DNA of 64,000 bases, from assembly GCF_037975245.1 (NCBI RefSeq), contig NC_092563.1, forward strand, positions 12,824,001 through 12,888,000, written 5' to 3'. Position 1 is the stretch's first letter, and the number at the start of each line of letters is the position of its first letter. This document shows positions 38,801 through 47,800 of this stretch, piece after piece. The DNA comes from Apostichopus japonicus (Eukaryota; Echinodermata; Holothuroidea; Aspidochirotida; Stichopodidae). The position numbers were made by a program, and so were the translations under genes. Under the pieces are notes generated by a model that did no database searches, was not told the DNA's origin, and was given only the letters and a program-made list of their open reading frames with translations.

Positions 38801-41800
38801 TTTTTCTTTACAAACCTTTGTCTAATGGTGCTAATTTTCATTGTTTTTTTGTGTGTAAGTTTGTCAGATTAAAGTAAGAGATTTTGTTTTCAGGCACCTT
38901 TTCATTCAGGCTTTCCCGACGGTACAGTTATTCTGTTATAAGTCAGATAGTGGTACAGCCTCCATTTCTTGCAATCAAAGTTTTATGCCTGTACTGTTTG
39001 TGTAGCTGATATGAAAGAGACAATGTTTAGTAAGTGAGACATACCAAATTGACTGAAGTGTTTGTTTGTGTTCCAGGTGATCTGTTTTGTTCCAAGATTG
39101 ATTTAAAGTTCTCTCCATTTCCTACTTCCTGTAACAAGGAAAGTTATCATGATGGGGAAAACATGTAGCTTCTTCAAGAGGATGTAATTAATTTTCACCC
39201 AATTATGAGATATTTCTTTCCCCCTCACAGATGGTGAAAGAACAAAAAGGGAGACTTAACGAGTTATCAAGATCAAAGCAGGAGATGGCTACTAAAACAA
39301 GGGTTCGTTTTGTTTTTAATTTCATTTGTAATATTCATACATAATGGATACCCGACATGGATAAACCCATTTGGTTGCTATTATGTAATTGATATCGATA
39401 TTTTGTCCAACACTTTTTATTGCTATGCTTTATTTTACCAGTTGCAACCCACTGAATCTTCAATCAATCTAATTCCATAATATCTGGGGCAAATATTGAT
39501 GGTCTTTAAGAATCAGATTATGTTTTCAGTCTCTTACGTTCAATGTTGGATTATAGGGAGAATGCTGCCACCAATAATAATAGTTAATGCTTTGATTGTT
39601 AATCCTGCTCACAAATATCTGTAAATCAGTGATGAAACTGATAAATGACAAACCAGGACATAATTCACTGTTTCACATTTTATAGGAGTGATTTTGAAGT
39701 GCATGAATGTTATCACAAGTTACTAAAAATGGGAAGGGTTTGTGTACAAAACCTGCTACTCATTCTTTGTATTTAAACTGTGGCAGTTTGTGGGTAATTT
39801 TGAGTAACATTTTGCTAAATACCTGTACAACAAAACTTAAATCTTGTAAGCTATGTAAAAGAGATGACTGGAGTGTTAAAGTGCAACATTTTTGGTCATG
39901 TTTGAATTAATTTCTACGTCTGAAGCCTCGTGAGCAATGCCCTACTGAACCTGACCCGACTCTGCTCGGCCATCCATGGAAAATCATGGGTAGTCAGGCA
40001 GTGGGTGTTTGTGCTTAAGACTTGTATGGTGCTTTGCTTACAGTCATGGTAACTCAACATGTACTAGTTGCCTGACGGTTTACTACTAACATGGTCTAGT
40101 TTTAACAAATTTAACCAATAATGGGAATTTTGTTTTCATGTGACCAAAAGTAGCATTGGTCGTAAATAGGAAACAGTTATTGTGTGTGCTCATCAGCTGC
40201 TTATATGCTAGGGTCAAGTTAAAGACCATTGATCTTCATCATTATCTGAAACTAAGTCACTACCCGCGAGTTGAGTCTGGTCCCATTCTGTCGTGGCAGT
40301 GTGTGGGCTGCTTGACATATAGTAAATAAATAGAAAACTATTGAATAATGAAGAAATTGGAAATTTAAAACCAGGAAAGGTTGCGAACATTTACCAAATT
40401 CCCCTTCCCTACTCTCATGTCCACTTACCATGGAGTCTGTTTCCTTATGTAACCATAGTATGAGAGTGCCTTTTGTGATTCCTTTCCTATTTTCATTGTC
40501 CTTTGGGGTTAACCCCTTCGCTAATTAGTATTCACATTAATGTTGTCTATGTTGCACTGGAAAAAACCTTAGTAGAAAGAGTGAGTTTGCTTGTTTTGTC
40601 ATCATTTCATGAGTAATGAATAAAGATGGAAGATATTACACCTCAGAATGGATGCAAGCCCTCTACAAAAGTGCATCCTTAAATTCAAAATAGAACTGAA
40701 ATACTGATGTGCCTTATGGCTTTGTTTTCATTAAGGAACAAGTGCAATCATTGGATACTCAGCTAGAGGAGGCTCGGAAGAAGTTACTTCACTTGGAAGC
40801 GATCGGTAAAGAGAAAATTAGACTACAAACACAGCTGGTGGCTCAGGAGTCAGTGATAGAGGGTCTAAAAGCTGAGAGGAAGCTCTGGGGTCAAGAACTG
40901 GCACAACAAGGTAAAGGTTCACTGGATTATCTGGCATGGAACGACTTGAAATACAGTATATGTATATATGCTCATGTAGGCTTAGAATGGTGACACAAAA
41001 GTAGTTTTGAGCCAAACTACATTCAACATGTTGAAAAACATATTAGCTAGAAAATAGCTATATGGCATAAATTTCCAATTTACGGTTAAATGTGTTAATA
41101 CTAAAATAAACACTATCCAGCCAGTGAAATGTTTATGTTTCAGGATCAAATATAATTCATTTGTTCATTCATCTTCACTTAGTGTAAAAGTAAGTTGGCC
41201 TGTCATTTCGATCCTAGCAGGATCTTCTTCAAAGGCTAAATGACAAGTAACAGTAACAGAAGGGACAAAAACACGCACAAAATACAGACAGGTTAATGAG
41301 CATGGTGAACACAAAGAGATGGATGAATGGTGATTAGAAGACAAGGGAGGGAGAGAAGAAATAAAGAGACCAACAGGGGAAGAGGAGAGGTAGGAGATAA
41401 ACAGTGGAGGGACAAAGAGAGGATTAAGGGACGGGGATAGGGAATAAACTGGAGAAGGACAGAGACAGAAAGGTGTGGAGAAAAAAGGCTGGAAGAGAGC
41501 TATGAGAAGAAGAGTGAAAGGGGGGGGGGACAAGGAGGGGGGTACAGAAGAAAGATTTAGTCATGTCCTTCCTGAATGTTGAGCCCATTAGGTTGAATGG
41601 TGCGAAGGCGTTGCATCCACAGCCTCTCTCTGCTGATTCGTACTAGGTCAGGACGGCTACCTAAGGATTCAATCCCCTCTAGGGACATGTCGTTAATGGT
41701 ATGGTTGGGAAGGTTAAAGTGTTCTCCAACTGGGGTCTCAGTCTTCATGGTGTTGACTGTGGATCTGTGACCATAGAATCGCTTCCTGAGGGTTTTATCT

Positions 41801-44800
41801 TCACTTAGTGAAAGAAAATTGGAAGGATTTGTTAGTTTGATCAATTGCAAGTTTTAGTGTGAGTACAACGTGACAGGTTTGGAAAAATATACTGACCACC
41901 CTTGGAAGGTTGCTTTAACATTATGTTGACATTCACTCTTGCAAAAAGACTAACAATTGCTGTCATGTTGAGAATATGTTAACTGAAAAATACTTTAATA
42001 ATAAACAATTTACCTTAATAATAAAAAATTACCTTATAGACATTAGTTTCGCGATGCTAAGATTACAAATGTTGTTTTGATGGTTAGAAGTATTGATAAT
42101 TTCTCTGATTTACCCTTATGTTATAGGTTTATCCTTCAACTACGTCAGTTTAATCGAAGTGTGATCAGATTTCGCCAGAATAAGACAGATTTGTACTTGT
42201 AAAGGTCCAGATTTAGAACCATTACCCAGCAAGAGAAATTAAACTTAACTTACACATGCGTTAAGTTTGCTGTGTTATTCTAATACTTGGGTAAAATATT
42301 TCAAGAAAGTGCCACAAAGTACAACCTTGATGTTTCTACCTCTGAAGGAATAAATTTAGCTGTTTGCTTAAGAAAATGGTTACGATGTGACATACACTCA
42401 TGTCGACTACAGTATCTGTCAGTGCCGAAAGATATGTATAATGTACTATGCAAAGTTAGACAACATGCGAAATAACTGTATAATACCATATATTTCAGTC
42501 TTAACAATAACATTATCACCTTCCCTTCTGAAAGTTGGTACTTTGAAATTGTTGCCTCTACTGTAGAACATAAAACATGCTGAAACAATATCCATGATTC
42601 TTAGAAGAGAGGCTGTGTTCCTTTACTGTTTTTAAGCAAGAGTTTGTTTCTTTGCAAATGACTCTCACTCAAATCAGGAATAATTTGCATACTGAAACTC
42701 TGCTCTGACAATCTGTTTCTGTAGAGACGCCCAACTCAGTAACTTTCAATAGTTTCTTTATCCTGGTAGGCTCACCCCTCTGCTCATACTGTACAGTCTA
42801 TCTCTGTACAGATGTCCAACCCAGTAACATTTAATATTTTCTTCAACCTGATAGGCTCATCCCTCGCTCATACTGTACAGTCTATTTCTATACAGACGCC
42901 CAACCGAGTAACATTCAATATTATCTTTATCCTGGTAGGCTCATCCCTCGCTCAGGACAGAGGACGGCTGGAAGCCAAGATAGAAGCCCTGACTGCAGAA
43001 GTAGCATCTTTAAAGAAACAGCAAGAGGCTGATAATGAAGGATTGAAGATAAAGACCAAAGTCATTGATGACCAGACAGATACCATCAGAAAGTTAAAGG
43101 AGGTAAGGAATACATCTTGTACAAAATATTATTGGAATATTAAATGAAATAATGTAGAGAATATGTTTTACTATCTAACTTTGACATAAACTATGTCTTT
43201 CCAATATGAAAAATGTTTTTCACAAGATTTACAATTTCTAATCACAGGCTGTCAGTGAGAGAGATGATCAAATCAAAAAAGTTCGGAAAGAATCCCTGGA
43301 AATTCAGAGGTCTTTGGAAGATACGATCAATGAGGAACAAACAGCAGGCCAGGACCTCAGGGAGCAGGTGGAACACCTGGAGCAGCGTAAAGATGCCCTG
43401 AAAGAGCAGGTACAGGAACTTCAGATGGAACTCGATGAAAGTCAGAGGTCATATCGGTGAGTACTTGAGATGAAAGAAAATAAGAAATAACATCAGGTTA
43501 AACACTGTTCAGCTCAAGTCAAATATTATATGAATATCAAAAATAATATTAAAAATGATATAAAGGATGACTTCAAGCAAAATAAATTTTGATATGTCGT
43601 AGAGTATTCATAGAGTACTACTATTGGTCCAAGTTGCATTTCTATAACATTTTAAGTTTTGAGAAAAGACTCTTTAAACAGCTGAGGTTCATCAGTTAGT
43701 TGAAACGACTGGACTATGGAATCTAATGCATAGACCGTTGGGTCAGTTCCTCAGATGTAACACTCTTTCAATGACTTGTGGTGCTGAGTGTCATGCAATG
43801 ATTTTCTGTGGTTTATGTAAAGTTTAAAGAATATGTTTTGGTTGAGTTATTAGAATTGCAAAAGATAATGGATTAAAATCAATACATGTGCTGGGGAGCC
43901 AACTTCATCGATTTAGCCTTAAACTTGAAGGAGCATTCATGATTCTATATGTGGATATCATGAAAACCAGAATAGCTATAGAAACATTATTTTCAATCAA
44001 ATTTGTCTTTTTTGTCTTTTTTTTCTTGAACTATGTTATGTTAGGACTAAAAACCTGCCTAAAGAAACCCATTAAAAGCAGCATTGTGATTGGTTCAGGC
44101 TTCTTCATATCAAGTTTATTTGTACGACTCATACTCACTGTTGGAGACGTTATGTTCCTGTTCACATTCAGGGAAATTGTGTGTAATTTATAGAATCTAA
44201 TTCAGTTTTTAGTTGTAGCCTTGATACATGATGGTTGAAAGACATATTATAAACTGGCTATTTTACAAACTAGGAAATAAGGTAATGTGAATCGGACAGG
44301 CACAAAATCTCATGTCTGTATTACACCTGACACAGAGCGAGAAAGTACAGGCAGGTCCTAGGCAGGTGTGTAAATCTTGGAAGTCTAATGTCAAAGCTGA
44401 GATTAGTCTGAACCAACTAATGAATGGATTCAATTTGATGACTTTGCTGTAGAAACCTTCATTCCACATTCCAGCAACAACGAAATACATGAGAAGGAAA
44501 CCAAATGGACACACATTAGGAGAAAACTAAATAATGATTCAAATTAAAACACTCAAATCATTTTAAGTTAAACAAAAGTTCATTTCACTGACATCATTGT
44601 CCTTGGACTGACCATCATATTTAAGTCTTAGGGAATAAAGAGTTGATAGAAAATGCTAGTATTGTTAAACATTCTGATATTGATATAGCTTCAGTGGCTG
44701 TCATAATAATTATAATATATGAATTAAAGAGGTCGGTACCTAAGAGAAACTTCTACTAAATATTCCAGCCAAAGGTTTTATACTTACAACATTGAACATC

Positions 44801-47800
44801 TTGGAAACTCTATTTAACATTTTTCCATTTCTCATGACATATAATGAGTTGTAGTCATCGAAAAATTACATGGAAACTATTTGTAACTCTGTAGTTTCTA
44901 AGGTGCAAATTTTACGGGTAAAATGGACAAGATGTTTTTGTTTCCTTTTAAAGAGCATTGGACCGTAAGTGGAAGGATAAGGGAGATCTGATCAGTCAGC
45001 TGGAGGAGCAGGTGATGCATGTGAAGAAGACGTTTGAAGAGAGAGAGGCCAAAGTGAAAGCAGAGAGGGACAAAGCAATGGAACAAGAAAGGTAGATTAT
45101 GAGTAGTAGTCTTAAGAAATAGTTGGTACAAAAAGGATAAATCAGTAGAACCACAAAAAGAAAAAAAATAGTCTCAACAAAACAAGATGATGCAATCACT
45201 TGTAACAAACTGTGAAATGACCAACTTGCTAATTAGGTATTAAGATACAATGACATCTCAATCATGAAAGGAATACCGTCCTCTCTCAATTGGTCCAGAA
45301 GTTTGCTTAAGGTGAGCTTGTGCTCGCACGCTTTCCATAGCTAACAAAAGGGTAATCATAACATAGCACACTCTCGTATGCACCTCCAGGATCCTGCATA
45401 AAATCATTTTGACCAGCCACCTGATCCTTTTGACCAGTAACCTGATCTTTTGTAGAAAAGGTGGGAGGAACATCAAGCGAATTTAGATTGGATGTATTCA
45501 ACAATTCATTCAGAAGTTAACAACTTGATGATACCTGACAGAATGATGTATTTTAGTTTGGTGTTAACAATTTGTTATGAACTGTCATCTGATCCTAACC
45601 CTAAAGGGACATTTAGCAGCAGAATTTGATGTATCAAAACTGTTGCTTTTAATTTTCTGCTTCACTGGGTGAAAATTAAATCTTGTTAGCAGACTTTATC
45701 ACAAAACTTGATTTTAATTTGTTTTAGGTGAAATGAAATTTGATGGTCTCTCAACAACAGAGTGGAAATGATGTAGTCATCACAATTTGCTTGAAAACAT
45801 ATTTATTTTCTCTTTTAAATGTGCATATCTTTATGCAGTAGGAGATACTATCCCTAAATGATGACATAGGGCACAAAATTAATTTTTTTGTTCTAGACAA
45901 AACAAAACAAAGACTAACAGTCCAGGTTTGTTTCTATGTACCACTTTGGCATTTTGAGAAATGACCCAATTAAACATCTGAGACTCGTCAACTTTAGTGG
46001 CTGGAGAGGGAAAAAACTGTTTACAAATTGTTTATCTACTGCAAAAAGCCTGTATAGGTAAATATGTAGAAGTTACTGGGTCCGACCTTTCCATCTTAGC
46101 CATCTTCTTCAGAGGCTGACTAAAAACAAACAACCTGAAAAGCGATACAGAGACACAGATGGACAGACAGTTAAATGGACAAATTATGACACAACAAATG
46201 GAAAGGTGCTGAAAGGATCAAAGGACTGTGGCAATAAACTCTGAGGGGTGTAACAATGGGATTTAGGACTGTGGAGATAAACTCTGAGGTGTAACGATGG
46301 GATTAAGGACTGGAGATAAACTCTGAGAGGTGTAATATTCGGATTAAGGACTTTGAAGATAAACTCTGAGAGATGTAACAATGGGGTTAAGGACTGTGGA
46401 GAAAAGGAAGCAAGGGGGATTAGAAAGTAAACCTGTGAATGTGGAAAGAAATAGATGTGAGAGTATGGAGAAGGGATAGGAAGACATGTAAGAGGATGGA
46501 GAAGGTAGGGAGTGGGTGGAGGAAAGCTCTGCTGGGATAAAAATGTCAGACCATCTAACTTTTATTATTATACACAGATCATCAGTTTATCAGTTTCCTC
46601 TTCATTTGTTTCTTCAAAATGCTATTGTCTGTATTACCTAAACGTTCTAATTAACCTGCAGGAGCCGTGCAAGTGACCATGCAGTTTATCAGATGCAACA
46701 CAAAACTCAATAGAGAAACAAGCTTCTAATAACATGTTTAATATGCATTACAAACTTGTCAAGGATAAATGCTGTTGAATGTTATCCACATGTGCTCTGC
46801 TGTTGATATGACCTTAAAACAATATGTTTTGATTTGGTTATAATAATTTCTAAAACAATGTATTAATATCAACATTAATGCCGGATGTCATCCCCAATTT
46901 AGCCTTAAAGGAGCATTTCAGAGAGTTTATTTTACTGTAAAGCTGAATGTCTTGAATAACCAGAACAGCCAAAGACAAATTACTAGCACTCAATTGTTTT
47001 TCGGCTCTCTTGCACTAAACAGATCCCAACTAAAATATTCTTAAAGAATATTTGCATTTTAATGACGCCCAACTGTATTCCAGCTAGACAAGTGTTCCAA
47101 ATGCAATTACTTAAACACCCACTATGTTGTAATTCCGACGAAATGAAGATTAGTTTCCGAAATCATGTCCACAGTTAGAAACGAGCAGCTGAGAAAAGGT
47201 TTGCGAGCGGCAGTGTGGAATGTTTCTGTTTCTTTATAACATATAAGATGTATTCCATTAGCAATACAAACTAATTTACACCTGGAACTCACTTGATGAT
47301 AGATTGTTCTACAGTCTGGTACTCTAGACAAATACAGCCGGACAAGAGAATCATAATGTATGGAAAGAATCATAGGTGATTTTACTGCCAAACGGTATTA
47401 AAGAACAGAGAAGATTTGTCAACAGATAATTTTTTACTCCAATATTTTAATATTTTATGTACAATTACATACTTTGTATACTTTATATTGGATATGAGGG
47501 CATTTATATATTTTTGTACCCTTTAATATTTTGTAGGTACATTTTATATTGTTGTTCATCTTTATATTGTGAGTACATTTTCATATTTGTGTACATTTTA
47601 TAGGAACGTTTTCATATCTATGTATATTATTTTACATCTTATATGTTGTTTACAATTTTTAATGTTTTGAGCTCTTGTTATCAACCAATCCATTGTATTT
47701 TTATATGATTGGCTGAATAAATATCTATCTATCTATCTAACAGGATTTAGGCCTGACTCTTGGCTTCAGTCTTTCTTTGCCCAGAAAATAGATAGATGTG

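Noticed and set aside
41165-41533. 122-codon minus-strand Pro/Ser-rich frame
   Set aside because: It is the noncoding 3' end of a Penelope-like fragment read through purine-rich low-complexity DNA.
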